A DNA stretch of 64,000 nt from Anaerolineae bacterium (GTDB lineage: Bacteria > Chloroflexota > Anaerolineae > Aggregatilineales > Phototrophicaceae). The DNA is taken from positions 62,001-126,000 of the forward strand of contig JAJECX010000026.1 in NCBI GenBank assembly GCA_022821805.1, read 5' to 3'. The notes below the pieces were generated by a model. It saw nothing but the letters and a program-made list of their open reading frames with translations, ran no database searches and was not told where the DNA came from. Position numbers and translations under genes: made by a program. Every line of letters begins with the position of its first letter. Position 1 is the stretch's first letter. Shown here in pieces: positions 1 through 9,092 of this stretch.

Positions 1-119
1 GCGAGATCTTGGCGCAGATTGACAGCAATGGTTTTCTGGAAATCGGCGCCAACCAGGATGATGCGGCCGATCGGCTGGATGTGCAATTGGGCGACAAGGT
101 CATGCTGCGTCTGATGTGA
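1..119 (+). CDS. C-terminal fragment of an unidentified protein
   Basis: The reading frame that starts at base 3 is open from the window edge to a TGA at 117-119 and gives about 38 residues ending in GDKVMLRLM. I see no motif that identifies the family. It lies on the same strand as the sugar ABC transporter genes downstream, but a 375-bp gap separates them, so membership of that operon is not established. Confidence 0.5.
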   Translation, partial: EILAQIDSNGFLEIGANQDDAADRLDVQLGDKVMLRLM

Positions 120-494
120 CTGAACGGGACCAGCAGGCTGCTTCGCGAATATTTGACAGAGCGCGGCGTATGTGTTCAAATCAATCAGCAACTGTGTTGC
201 TTTGGAATAATGCGTTTGCGAAGTCTCTTGTTTTCAGCGCAAAAGAGCAGATGGTCTGCGCGGGTCCACAAGCGAATCCCCAATAGTTGGTGTCCTGTAG
301 AGTCGTAAGCGGAATCGCGGCTGACAGCAGAGATTGCTAAAGGTAAGCTGCGGAAGCTAATGGACAGGTAAGATGAAAGGAGATATATGGAAGAAATATT
401 GGCAAGTTAAGGGCGGGGCGGACCAGCGTCTAGCTGGGCGCAAGCCTCGTGCTGCATCGATTTTCGATCATATTTGAAGTAAGGAGAACAAGCA
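120..494 (+). other. Intergenic region upstream of sugar transporter operon
   Basis: This 375-bp gap contains no convincing gene. A promoter-like TTGACA (153-158) with a 17-bp spacer and TCAAAT (176-181) is present. An AAGGAG ribosome-binding site sits just before the ATG at 495. I found no clear operator or terminator. Confidence 0.4.
153..181 (+). promoter_or_regulatory. Possible sigma-70-type promoter
   Basis: A perfect -35 TTGACA is followed after 17 bp by TCAAAT, a 4/6 match to the -10 consensus. It would give a transcript with a leader of about 300 nt before the solute-binding protein gene. The -10 match is weak. Confidence 0.3.
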
Positions 495-1736
495 ATGAAG
501 AAACTTGTACTTTGTTTCATGGTCGTACTGGCGCTGCTGCCCGGCGTCAGCATGGCGCAGGATGTAGTGCTGGAATTTCAGCAATGGTGGGAGCCGGAAT
601 TGCCGGAAGGATCATTCCGCGCGATTTTGGACGATTTTGAAGCGGCCAACCCGGGCATCAAGGTTGAGACGATCAGCGGACCCTATCTGACCACGAAGGA
701 CCAGATCATTGCGAGCGCGGCCACCGGCACAATGGCTGATGTCGTCGGCTTGGATGGCGCCTGGGTCAATGTGCTGTGGAAGCAGGGCGCGCTGCATAGC
801 CTGACGCAAGCGATGGCCGACGCAATGTACGATGACAGCGAGTTGGCGGCGCAGATTCAGCTCGCCGGCGAGACCTATATGATCCCCATCGCCAACTTCA
901 TCTATCCGGTCTTCGTCAACCTGGACATGCTGGCAGCAGCCGGCATTGATCCGCCGTCGACGCGCGCCGAATTCGCTGCTGCAGCCGAAGCATTAACTGA
1001 CCCCGACAACAACGTATACGGCTGGGCGCAACCGTTATCGCTGGAGCAGCCGAACGGCATCCAGAACGACACCATGTCCTGGCTCTGGGCTACCGGCGGC
1101 AGCATGCTCGATGATATGGGGCAGCCAAACCTGGTCGACAATATGCAGCTGGCCGACACCATGGCCTACATCAAGAGCCTGCACGACGCGGGCGTGGTCG
1201 CGCCGGGCGCCTTCGCGATGAAGGAAAATGAGAAGGTCGAAGAATTCGTGAACGAGCGCGTCGCCATGATTATCAACACGCTTGCTCACTTCACGCTGAT
1301 CCGCGAGCGGAATCCGGATTTGAACTTCGATATCACTGCGCTACCGGCAGCGGAAGGTTACGATGGTCCGCGTGGTTTGCCTTACGCCTCTTGGGGCATC
1401 GGCATCTCGGCGCATACTGTGCATAAAGCCGAAGCTTGGAAGTTGATCGACTATTTGACCAGCGTCGAAGGCAATACGAAGCTGACTTCGATTGCGAATG
1501 CCTTCCCGGGCAACGTCAACGCGACGCCGGACTTCATTCAGACCGATCAACTTTTCATGACCGCCTTTGAGATCTTCCAGGAAGGCTACCTCGCGAATGA
1601 ATTCACCGGGCTGCCGGCGGCGGAAGAGTTGATGCGCCGCTTTGATGAACCCTTCCAGCTTTATCTGGAAGGCGAAATGAGTCTGGAAGACTTCCTGGAT
1701 GAAGCGCAAGCCGAGTGGGAAGACATTTTCGCATAG
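495..1736 (+). CDS. Extracellular solute-binding protein, sugar ABC transporter
   Basis: This 413-residue protein has the layout of a family 1 (MalE/UgpB-like) sugar-binding protein, which captures sugar outside the membrane and delivers it to the permeases. Residues 1-21 form a signal peptide: MKK, a hydrophobic core, then SMAQD as the probable cleavage region. The mature part includes the W-rich FQQWWEPE start and the C-terminal half typical of the family (residues 280-400). The ATG has an AAGGAG site about 8 bases upstream. Two permease genes follow on the same strand; no ATPase subunit gene lies in the cluster, so a shared MsiK/UgpC-type ATPase encoded elsewhere is likely. The substrate cannot be read from sequence; the kinase and aldolase downstream suggest a sugar or sugar derivative. 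Confidence 0.88.
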   Translation: MKKLVLCFMVVLALLPGVSMAQDVVLEFQQWWEPELPEGSFRAILDDFEAANPGIKVETISGPYLTTKDQIIASAATGTMADVVGLDGAWVNVLWKQGALHSLTQAMADAMYDDSELAAQIQLAGETYMIPIANFIYPVFVNLDMLAAAGIDPPSTRAEFAAAAEALTDPDNNVYGWAQPLSLEQPNGIQNDTMSWLWATGGSMLDDMGQPNLVDNMQLADTMAYIKSLHDAGVVAPGAFAMKENEKVEEFVNERVAMIINTLAHFTLIRERNPDLNFDITALPAAEGYDGPRGLPYASWGIGISAHTVHKAEAWKLIDYLTSVEGNTKLTSIANAFPGNVNATPDFIQTDQLFMTAFEIFQEGYLANEFTGLPAAEELMRRFDEPFQLYLEGEMSLEDFLDEAQAEWEDIFA

Positions 1737-1821
1737 CTTTCCACCGAGCGTGATTCCTTAGTTTCCTGCACTGAGGCGGCCGGCGAAGGTTGCTGGTCGC
1801 CTCAGGAAGTGCGGAGTCGCT

Positions 1822-2748
1822 ATGGTAGCTGGCACAGCAGGCGAGACCCAGGAACCCGCGAGTTTCATGCGGGAGCATACCAAGCGCAAGTTCTTACCTT
1901 ACGCCTACCTATCGCCGACACTTCTCTTGCTGGCGGTTTTGACCGTCGTACCGATTGTGACGGTTTTCCTCTATTCTTTATTTGATAACGTCATAGTGAA
2001 TCCAAACCCGCCCGTATTTGTAGGATTGGAGAACTATGAGGAAGTGCTTACGCACCGCAAGTTCCGCGCGGCGGTGAGCAACACATTGTACTTCGCGCTG
2101 GCCAGCGTCATTGTGCATTTCATCATTGGCTTGTCGTTCGCGTTGCTGCTGAATTCGCGGCTGCTCAGCGCTAATGTAAAGGCGTTTTTCCGCGTCATTT
2201 ACATTCTTCCCTGGGTATTCACAGCTTCCATCATTGCCATTCTTTGGCGTCTATTGATGAATCCGCATGGTGTCATCAATTTTGTGTTGCTTGAGGTCGG
2301 GCTGATACCGGAACTGTTAGAGTGGCTGAGCGACCGGAAGCTGGCGATTCACTCGGTGACCTTCATCAACATCTGGTCTGGCTACCCATTCTACCTGGTC
2401 AGTTTTCTCGCTGGATTACAGGGCATCCCGGATGATTTGTATGAAGCGGGCCGGGTCGATGGCGCCAATGCCTGGCAGCTTTTCTGGCATATTACGCTTC
2501 CGCAGCTTAGACCCATTATTATCAGCCTGGCGCTGCTTGATTTCATTTGGACCATACACCAGTTTACTTTAGTCTGGATGACCACGGGAGGCGGCCGCAA
2601 CACCGAGGTCCTGAGTACTTATACCTATAAGGCAGCGTTCAGTTCTTATGATTATTCGGAAGCGTCGGCGACGGCGATGGTGATCTTGGCAATATGCACG
2701 TTGGTAGCGATCTTTTATGTGCGCAGCCAGCGCATGGCGGACGAATAA
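1822..2748 (+). CDS. Sugar ABC transporter permease, MalF/UgpA type
   Basis: The 308-residue membrane protein has about six hydrophobic helices, starting at residues 26-50 (SPTLLLLAVLTVVPIVTVFL). The permease loop EAGRVDGANAWQLFWHITLP, at about residues 207-226, is the EAA motif that docks on the ATPase subunit. A GGAG site precedes the ATG at 1822; an in-frame ATG at 1867 is an alternative that would shorten the N-terminus by 15 residues. It pairs with the next permease to form the channel for the upstream binding protein. Confidence 0.88.
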   Translation: MVAGTAGETQEPASFMREHTKRKFLPYAYLSPTLLLLAVLTVVPIVTVFLYSLFDNVIVNPNPPVFVGLENYEEVLTHRKFRAAVSNTLYFALASVIVHFIIGLSFALLLNSRLLSANVKAFFRVIYILPWVFTASIIAILWRLLMNPHGVINFVLLEVGLIPELLEWLSDRKLAIHSVTFINIWSGYPFYLVSFLAGLQGIPDDLYEAGRVDGANAWQLFWHITLPQLRPIIISLALLDFIWTIHQFTLVWMTTGGGRNTEVLSTYTYKAAFSSYDYSEASATAMVILAICTLVAIFYVRSQRMADE

Positions 2749-2749
2749 G

Positions 2750-3592
2750 ATGATTGGAAGCCGCAGGCAGATTCTAATCAGGAAGATTCTGGTCTGGATT
2801 GCGCTAATTCTGGGCGCTTGTTTTGCCGGATTGCCGGTGCTTTGGATGGTGTCTTCGTCTTTCAAGTCCAACCTGGAGATTTTCGCTTATCCACCGGCCC
2901 TGATCGACGAGTCATTTTCGTTTCAGGCATATGAGGCTGTCTTGAGCGATCCGGGGCAGCTGCGCTTCTTCTTCAACAGTTATCTTGTTGCGATTCTGGT
3001 GACGATTTGCACCGTCATCACCAGTATCCTGGCGGGCTACAGCTTAAGCCGCTACGACTTTCGTTTTAAGAAAGTCTTGAGTCTGATCATCATTGGCGTG
3101 CAGTCGGTGCCGCCGATCACGCTGATGATTCCGTATTTTGGATTAATTGTCTGGCTGGGGATTTACAACTCATACGCAGCGCTCGTGCTCACTTATATGG
3201 TTTTCACGCTGTCCTACGCCATTATCATGATGACGGGTTATTTCAATACGCTTCCGCGCGACCTGGACGAGGCGGTCATGATTGACGGCGGCGGAAGTTT
3301 TGTCACCTTATGGCGCATATTGGTGCCGATTTCTCTGCCCGGGATTGTGGCGGTCGGCGTTTATACCTTTATGCTTGCCTGGAACGAGTTCCTCTTCGCG
3401 CTAACCTTGACGCGCACCAACGACATGCGCACGGTTCCGATTGGCATCCATTTGCTCATGGGACAGCATTCCTTTGAATGGAACCAAATGCTGGCATTGA
3501 GCGTATTGGGCTCGCTGCCAGTCTTGATACTTTTCCTCCTGTTTCAGCGGTATTTCATCGCGGGTATGTCCGCAGGCTCAGTAAAGGGCTAA
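2750..3592 (+). CDS. Sugar ABC transporter permease, MalG/UgpE type
   Basis: The protein of 280 residues is the second permease of the importer. It has about six transmembrane segments and the EAA loop LDEAVMIDGGGSFVTLWRIL in the C-terminal half. I chose the ATG at 2750, one base after the stop codon of the first permease (TAAG-ATG), because it gives the short basic N-terminus MIGSRRQ normal for this family and implies translational coupling. An upstream in-frame ATG at 2717 would overlap the previous gene by 32 bases. Confidence 0.86.
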   Translation: MIGSRRQILIRKILVWIALILGACFAGLPVLWMVSSSFKSNLEIFAYPPALIDESFSFQAYEAVLSDPGQLRFFFNSYLVAILVTICTVITSILAGYSLSRYDFRFKKVLSLIIIGVQSVPPITLMIPYFGLIVWLGIYNSYAALVLTYMVFTLSYAIIMMTGYFNTLPRDLDEAVMIDGGGSFVTLWRILVPISLPGIVAVGVYTFMLAWNEFLFALTLTRTNDMRTVPIGIHLLMGQHSFEWNQMLALSVLGSLPVLILFLLFQRYFIAGMSAGSVKG

Positions 3593-3639
3593 AATCCGCT
3601 CGGCGAAAACTGAACAATCAAAGGAATGCAGAAACCACT

Positions 3640-4500
3640 ATGTTACTGAACATGAGGGATCTACTGACGGTTGCGCGCGCCAACCAGTTCGCTGTGCCAG
3701 CTTACAACATCAGCAGCAATATGCTGCTAACGGGCGCGATCGAGGCGGCGGAGGAGGCGGAGGCGCCGGTCATCATCGCCATCCATCCTGATGAGCTTGC
3801 CTTTGTAGGCACGGCTTTCGTTACGATGGCGCTGGAGATGGCGCGTGAAGCTTCAGTGCCAGTGGTGATTCATCTGGATCATGGTTCATCGCTGGAGCAG
3901 GTCATGGGCGCGATTCGAGCCGGTTTTACGTCGGTGATGATCGACAAATCAATGCTGCCGCTGGAAGACAATATCGCCGCATGTCGACAAGTTACTGCGT
4001 TGGCGCATGCTGTGGACGTTTCGGTAGAAGGCGAGTTGGGCACGATCGGCGAGCTCGATGAAGAGGCGGAGGCCGGCGCCGATGAGGTGGTATTTGTTAA
4101 TCCCGACGAGGTCAAGCATTTCGTCGACGCTACCAATGTGGATACGCTGGCGGTGGCGATTGGCACATCGCACGGGCTTTATCCAAAAGATATGAAACCG
4201 GAAATCCGGCTGGATTTACTCCGCGATATAAGCGCAACGGTCGATATCCCGTTAGTGTTGCACGGCGGTTCGGGGAATCCGGACGAAGAAATCGCGCAGG
4301 CGGTGGCTTTGGGCATCTGCAAAATCAACATTTCGGCTGATATGAAGAGCGCCTTCTATCTGAAAGCGCGCGAGGTATTAAATAATCCAATACTGCGCGA
4401 GCCGAGCAGCATATATCCCCCTTGCATCGACGCGATGAAAGTCGTGTGCCGTCAGAAGTTCGACCTGTTCAGTACGTCTGGCAAGGCGGCGCTCTATTGA
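3640..4500 (+). CDS. Class II ketose-bisphosphate aldolase (FBP/tagatose-BP type)
   Basis: This 286-residue enzyme belongs to the zinc-dependent class II aldolases that cleave fructose- or tagatose-bisphosphate-like substrates to dihydroxyacetone phosphate and an aldehyde. Visible residues include HLDHG at 78-82 (catalytic Asp80, zinc ligand His81), EGELG at 130-134, GTSHG with zinc ligand His178, LHGGSG with zinc ligand His208, and NISADMK near 230 for phosphate binding. The start MLLNMRDLL at 3640 is chosen by family fit; AAAGGA lies about 14 bases upstream. It sits between the sugar permeases and a sugar kinase, so it probably cleaves the phosphorylated import product. The sequence alone does not decide between fructose and tagatose stereochemistry. 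Confidence 0.85.
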   Translation: MLLNMRDLLTVARANQFAVPAYNISSNMLLTGAIEAAEEAEAPVIIAIHPDELAFVGTAFVTMALEMAREASVPVVIHLDHGSSLEQVMGAIRAGFTSVMIDKSMLPLEDNIAACRQVTALAHAVDVSVEGELGTIGELDEEAEAGADEVVFVNPDEVKHFVDATNVDTLAVAIGTSHGLYPKDMKPEIRLDLLRDISATVDIPLVLHGGSGNPDEEIAQAVALGICKINISADMKSAFYLKAREVLNNPILREPSSIYPPCIDAMKVVCRQKFDLFSTSGKAALY

Positions 4501-4563
4501 CGGAAACGGGCATTTGAAGCAAAGCGGCAACGTTACAGCACCGTACTTTTGGGGATTAGAAGT

Positions 4564-5748
4564 ATGAGCGAAAGAATCGCGCTCGGCTTCTGCAATAACG
4601 TCGATTACGAGATCGTTTGGAATAGAGAGGTAGTCGAAGAGCTCGTCCTCTGCTACGGGATACGGGCGGACGAACTAAGAATTCGCGGCGCAGTCGAGTC
4701 CGAGCGGGATCTGCTGGTCTCCATTTTGGGTTTCATAAGCACGGGAGAAGGGGGAGAACAGTTCGTCAGCGACTCAGCGATCATTGAGGGCTTCGCGGCG
4801 CGATTTGAGAAGGCGGTTACGCTCGGCGGGACATCGGCGCGCGCGGCCATCGCCATGCGGAAGTTGGGTTATACATCGGCGCTGCATCTGATCACATTGA
4901 ATGACCACGCGCGCCGGCTCGTTCCCGCGGACAGCCCGTATGTGTGCAGCAATGCGAAGGACAGCATGTATCCGCATTTGATTGTGCAATTCGGAGCGGG
5001 CGACCGGGTGCGCGCGGATGAAATTGACATACTGGCGCGCCAGCCCAATCGACTGATCTATCATTGCAACGCTGACAGAATCGCCATGCGAATTGACCCC
5101 GACTTCGCCGACTTGATTGAGGAGGCGCAGGTACTACTGGTGTCGGGCTTTAACGCCATGCAGGACAAGCGACTGCTCAGCGAGCGGCTTGAGTCGGTAG
5201 TAAGACTGATTGAGCGTCTGCCGGACGGCGCTTCTGTGTATTTTGAAGACGGCGGTTATTTTGATCCCTCTTTTCGGCGGTTGATTTATCGCGCGCTGAG
5301 TCCGCGACTAAGCGTTTACAGCATGAATGAAGACGAGCTGCAAGATCATCTTGGACGTCCATTGGCGCTAGGTGATGCGGCGGAGGTTCGCGCTGCGGTT
5401 ACTGAATTGCAACGGCGTATTCCAGCCCGCGCCATTGTCGTGCATACGCGGCATTGGGCGCTGGCCTGCGGCGAAGGCGCACGCCATTACGCGACTGCGC
5501 TGAAGGCCGGCGTTACTATGGCGACGACACGCTTTCGTTTTGGTGACGACTTTACGCTTGAGCAGTATCGCGAAATCGAAAACGCGGCGCCGCGCGACCA
5601 ATTTGCCGCCTTCGCTAAGGCTATCAATTCCGCAGGCGCCGACAATCTCTTTTGCGTACCGGTTGCCGAAGTTGACCAGCAGAACGCCACCACAATCGGA
5701 TTGGGAGACGCTTTCGTCGGCGGGTTCTTGCCGGCGCTACTTGATTGA
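4564..5748 (+). CDS. ADP-dependent sugar kinase (ADP-PFK/GK family)
   Basis: The 394-residue protein resembles the ADP-dependent glucokinase/phosphofructokinase family (Pfam ADP_PFK_GK), ribokinase-fold enzymes that use ADP rather than ATP as phosphoryl donor. Visible signatures are GGTSARAA (substrate-side glycine pair, about residue 92), EDGGYF, the NEDE motif (NxxE-like, metal binding) in the middle, and GLGDAF near the C-terminus (GxGD with the catalytic Asp). The ATG at 4564 follows a GGGGATTAGAAGT ribosome-binding region; an upstream in-frame TTG at 4549 is less likely. Immediately downstream of the aldolase, it probably phosphorylates the imported sugar phosphate before cleavage. The donor and the sugar are inferences. 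Confidence 0.72.
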   Translation: MSERIALGFCNNVDYEIVWNREVVEELVLCYGIRADELRIRGAVESERDLLVSILGFISTGEGGEQFVSDSAIIEGFAARFEKAVTLGGTSARAAIAMRKLGYTSALHLITLNDHARRLVPADSPYVCSNAKDSMYPHLIVQFGAGDRVRADEIDILARQPNRLIYHCNADRIAMRIDPDFADLIEEAQVLLVSGFNAMQDKRLLSERLESVVRLIERLPDGASVYFEDGGYFDPSFRRLIYRALSPRLSVYSMNEDELQDHLGRPLALGDAAEVRAAVTELQRRIPARAIVVHTRHWALACGEGARHYATALKAGVTMATTRFRFGDDFTLEQYREIENAAPRDQFAAFAKAINSAGADNLFCVPVAEVDQQNATTIGLGDAFVGGFLPALLD

Positions 5749-5760
5749 TCGCCGGATCAC

Positions 5761-7629
5761 TTAGAGGTTGCGCCCTCGCATGCGCACATCTCCGACGCGC
5801 TGCGTAATGCCGAGGGAGTCTAGATGTTCAAGCACGGCGATGGCGTATTTGCGCGAGGCGCCGGACTTGTCGCGCAGGGTCTTGACGTCTATTTCGCCGA
5901 ATTCGCTTATGTGGCGCCGGATCTCGGCTACGAGTTGATCGTAGTTGTCGGCGGCGAAGGCGATACTGTCATTGACATGGACGATCTGGCGCAAGTCAGC
6001 CAGGGCGCGCACCACATCTTCGCCAGCAATCTGATTGAGTTCGGCGATTGCGGGCGGCGTATAGGCTTCCGCTTTCAGCAGTTGCATGACGCCCTTTGCC
6101 CGCTCATCTTGCTCTGACGAGAAACGGATCGCGTGGCCAGTCAGACGGACAAAGTTGGTCTCCAATGTCAGATGGTCTTCGTGTTCGACGACGCTGTCTA
6201 ATAGGTTCAACTTGACGTTCAGGCGGCTTTGCAGCTCTGGGCGGGGCATACCCAGACGCAAGGGCTTGGCCGCGTGGAAACTGCGCAGAGCGGTCATGAT
6301 GGAATCCACCAACTGCTGCCATGATTCGGATGCCCAAAACTGCCGCGCATTGAGCCGTTTAATCAGCCCGCTGCTTAGGGCTTCCGTCAGAGCGATAGTC
6401 AATTCGTCATCACTGTAGCCGAGTTTTTTCTGCAAGTCGCTCAGTTTTTGCGGCGAGTCTCCCCTTGCGGCGAGCGCCAGCCTTTCACCCGGCGAACCGC
6501 TCAAGCGCAGCTCGAGTTCCTTTATGATCTGCGGCTGAAATCGCTTGTGCCGGCGACCTGAATGCGGGTTGATGATAAGGCCGCCGCCGATGGTCTCGGC
6601 TGGCGAAGGATAACGCAAGATGAAGCGGTCGCCGCGGGAGAGAGGCAGGGGTTCGCGCAGGCGAATTTGCAGCCAGCCATTGGCGCCGGGCGATAAGGTA
6701 TCGTCGTCAAGCAGGCGTATATTGGCGATGGACTCGGAGGCGCCGCAGAAAACCTTAACCTCAGCGTTGTGCGCCAACGGACGCTCGATATCGGCAAGTT
6801 GGGTGAAATGGGCATCAGCCAGCAGGGTGGGGCGAATTTGCCCGGGATGGGTCAGCACATCGCCCCGTTGAATCTCGGACCTGCTGATGCCCGATATGTT
6901 CACGGCAACGCGGCTGCCGGGATAAGCAGTTTCGACTTCGCGCCGGTAACTTTGCAGTCCGCGAATGCGCCCCTCCTTGCCCGAGGGCTGCAACTCGATG
7001 TGGTCGCCGACCGATAGGTTCCCGCCGGAAAGCGTTCCAGTGGCGACGGCGCCGAATCCGCTGACGGCGAAAATCCGGTCGACTGGCAGGCGCGGTTGAT
7101 GGTAATCGACGCGCTGGGGGAGCTTCGCAAGCAAATGGCGAAGCGTCTCAATTAGCTTATCAATGCCGGCGCCGGTATGCGCGGATACGGTGATCAGCGG
7201 ATGGTCGCCAAAGCGGGACCGGGAAAGCAAGTCTTCAATTTCGAGTTTGACCAATTCAATCCATTCCGGATCATCGATCAAATCAATCTTGCTGATTACG
7301 ATTACGATGTCGCGGATATCGAGTAGCTGGAGGATGGCGAGATGCTCGCGCGTCTGCGGCATGATGCCTTCGTCGGCCGCGATGACGAGCAGGGCAGCGT
7401 CAATGCCGCCGACGCCGGCAAGCATATTCTCGATGAAGTCTCGGTGGCCGGGCATATCTACAATGCCGAGAGTTTCTCCGTCCGGCAGATCAAGCCAAGC
7501 GAAGCCCAGGTCAATGGTCATCTGACGGCTCTGCTCTTCGGCGAGCCGATCCGGATTAATGCCGCTCAGCTTTTCAACCAGCGTAGATTTACCGTGGTCA
7601 ACATGGCCGGCGGTTCCGATGACGCGCAT
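5761..7629 (-). CDS. selB: Selenocysteine-specific translation elongation factor SelB
   Basis: The 622-residue GTPase delivers Sec-tRNA to UGA codons next to a SECIS hairpin. The G1 motif GHVDHGKS lies at residues 8-15, the switch region QMTIDLGFAW at 36-45 is the characteristic SelB form, G3 is DMPGH near 58, and G4 is SKID near 113. Domains II and III follow to about residue 370, then the C-terminal winged-helix repeats that bind SECIS RNA (residues 380-622). Length agrees with bacterial SelB (about 610-640). Three bases separate its ATG from the stop of the upstream coiled-coil gene, so they are probably co-transcribed. No selA, selD or tRNA-Sec is in the window, so the rest of the pathway must lie elsewhere. 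Confidence 0.92.
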   Translation of the reverse strand: MRVIGTAGHVDHGKSTLVEKLSGINPDRLAEEQSRQMTIDLGFAWLDLPDGETLGIVDMPGHRDFIENMLAGVGGIDAALLVIAADEGIMPQTREHLAILQLLDIRDIVIVISKIDLIDDPEWIELVKLEIEDLLSRSRFGDHPLITVSAHTGAGIDKLIETLRHLLAKLPQRVDYHQPRLPVDRIFAVSGFGAVATGTLSGGNLSVGDHIELQPSGKEGRIRGLQSYRREVETAYPGSRVAVNISGISRSEIQRGDVLTHPGQIRPTLLADAHFTQLADIERPLAHNAEVKVFCGASESIANIRLLDDDTLSPGANGWLQIRLREPLPLSRGDRFILRYPSPAETIGGGLIINPHSGRRHKRFQPQIIKELELRLSGSPGERLALAARGDSPQKLSDLQKKLGYSDDELTIALTEALSSGLIKRLNARQFWASESWQQLVDSIMTALRSFHAAKPLRLGMPRPELQSRLNVKLNLLDSVVEHEDHLTLETNFVRLTGHAIRFSSEQDERAKGVMQLLKAEAYTPPAIAELNQIAGEDVVRALADLRQIVHVNDSIAFAADNYDQLVAEIRRHISEFGEIDVKTLRDKSGASRKYAIAVLEHLDSLGITQRVGDVRMRGRNL

Positions 7630-7632
7630 ACG

Positions 7633-8856
7633 CTAGGCGCTGCCGAGCCGGTCTGCGGCGGCGCGGCTATTGAAGTTCACGCCGTCGGCTGTCTCGCTCA
7701 CATCATATTCATGGAGCATGGCTTGATAGCGATCCCGGTAGAGTTCGGCGCGCGCGCGCTCCAGGCGCCAGAGCCGCTCGATATTGCTGCGCAGGCTGGG
7801 GATCCCGACCTCGACCGCGTCGATGCGCTTGATAAAGTTTCCGAACTCGCGGTCGTGATTGCGCCAGACTTCGTCATTCGATAATGTCAGCTGCTTCCAG
7901 CGTTTCTGATCTTCGTCTCGCCAATCGTTCCATTCCTCGCGAAAACGCTCTTCACTTAAGCGCTGCATTTCTGAGGCTTCACCGATGCGCCGCTCGAGAC
8001 GATCGCCGATTCGGTTGAAGTCATCGACGATGCGTTTCATCTCGCGGTAGGCTTGCGCCCAGACTTCAAAGCGCTCGATATTCTTTTGAAGCTCCTCATC
8101 ATGAACGCCAAAGCGCTTGGTCAGATCCGAGAGCTGCTGATCACGCTGCTGCACAATCAACTGCTGCTGGTCGATGAATTGCTGAATCTGGTCGCGGCGT
8201 TCGCGGTCCACATTATTGAAGTCCTGGATACGGCGCTCGTTTCGGACAGACATATCTTCAAGCAGCGAGAGCTTTGGCTGCAAGCCATCGACCGACTTCT
8301 TGTATTCGGGTAGTTCGGACTCGATCTCGGCGAGCCGCCGAGCGTCGGTGCGCCGCTGTTCTTCCAGAAAGCTCAGGCGTCGGTCGGGACCTTCCAGCTT
8401 CTTTGTCAGGTCGTCAACTTCCTGGTTGAGCAGTCGCATGGCGCTTGTCAGGCGATCGCCTTCCGTTTGCAGGTCGCTTATATTGGCCAACTGCCGCTCG
8501 AGGCGGTCGGCTTTCTCGCTCAAATCGGCCACCGCCCGCTGGATGTTTTCGCGCTGCAATTGGAGACGGCGTTCCGCTTCGCGCTCGGCGGTGAGACGGC
8601 GCGCTTCGGCATTTTCGAGCATCTGCTCCATGTCCTGGCGAACCTGTTCAATGATGTCGTGTTCTTTGTTCGCCGGCAACGCTTCCTGCTTGATCATCGC
8701 CTGGTCGGATTCGACAGTATTGACACGGCGCTGCATGGTGATGACCGAAGCTGACTGCTGCGCCAAGCGCTCTTCAAGCGTGGCGATTAGCGCCTTGTCG
8801 CGGCGGCGCTCTTCATCCAGCCATTCGATCATGCTGGCGAGTTGATTAATCTCCAT
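7633..8856 (-). CDS. Long coiled-coil protein of unknown function
   Basis: The 407-residue protein is almost entirely predicted coiled coil: charged heptads rich in E, R, Q and L run from residue 15 to about 370. There is no signal peptide and no membrane segment. I chose the ATG at 8856 (MEINQLASMIEW) because GGAGAA lies 7 bases before it; an upstream ATG at 8961 would overlap the probable his promoter zone and has no good ribosome-binding site. The C-terminal 40 residues leave the heptad pattern. A scaffold or cell-division-related role is possible, but nothing in the sequence establishes it. The following gene is selB, three bases away. Confidence 0.75.
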   Translation of the reverse strand: MEINQLASMIEWLDEERRRDKALIATLEERLAQQSASVITMQRRVNTVESDQAMIKQEALPANKEHDIIEQVRQDMEQMLENAEARRLTAEREAERRLQLQRENIQRAVADLSEKADRLERQLANISDLQTEGDRLTSAMRLLNQEVDDLTKKLEGPDRRLSFLEEQRRTDARRLAEIESELPEYKKSVDGLQPKLSLLEDMSVRNERRIQDFNNVDRERRDQIQQFIDQQQLIVQQRDQQLSDLTKRFGVHDEELQKNIERFEVWAQAYREMKRIVDDFNRIGDRLERRIGEASEMQRLSEERFREEWNDWRDEDQKRWKQLTLSNDEVWRNHDREFGNFIKRIDAVEVGIPSLRSNIERLWRLERARAELYRDRYQAMLHEYDVSETADGVNFNSRAAADRLGSA

Positions 8857-8969
8857 TGCCCATTCTCCGATCGCCACAGACCGGTGGCAAAGATTTCGGA
8901 TTGGAGCGATTATAGCATTTCCGCCGTTGAGCTTCAATTGTGACGCCCGGCTTTGGCGCAAGTACTGTA

Positions 8970-8998
8970 TTGACAGTCAAAGTTTGCGAGCTTATACT
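8970..8998 (+). promoter_or_regulatory. Promoter of the his leader and operon
   Basis: TTGACA at 8970-8975, a 17-bp spacer and TATACT at 8993-8998 form a near-perfect sigma-70-type promoter. Transcription would start near 9005, about 22 nt before the leader-peptide ATG. Confidence 0.85.
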
Positions 8999-9026
8999 GA
9001 GCGCCACAGCAGATAAGGCGCGCCCG

Positions 9027-9092
9027 ATGAATACTGTTAGTTTGCATCACCATCACCGTTTCGACCATGCCAGAGCGATGCGCGGCGCCTGA
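9027..9092 (+). CDS. hisL: His operon leader peptide (HisL-like)
   Basis: A 21-codon reading frame begins with ATG at 9027 and ends with TGA at 9090-9092. Residues 7-10 are four consecutive His codons (CAT CAC CAT CAC, 9045-9056), and a fifth His codon occurs at 9066-9068. It lies between a strong promoter and a terminator in front of hisH, the exact arrangement of a ribosome-stalling leader peptide for histidine attenuation. A weak AAGG ribosome-binding site lies about 10 bases upstream. The peptide is too small for a protein family match; the assignment rests on codon content and position. Confidence 0.88.
   Translation: MNTVSLHHHHRFDHARAMRGA

Noticed and set aside
8216..8845. Long Arg/Ser-rich plus-strand frame opposite the coiled-coil gene
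   Set aside because: The composition is the mirror of Glu/Arg/Leu codons of the minus-strand coiled coil; the protein has no plausible fold and there is no start signal.
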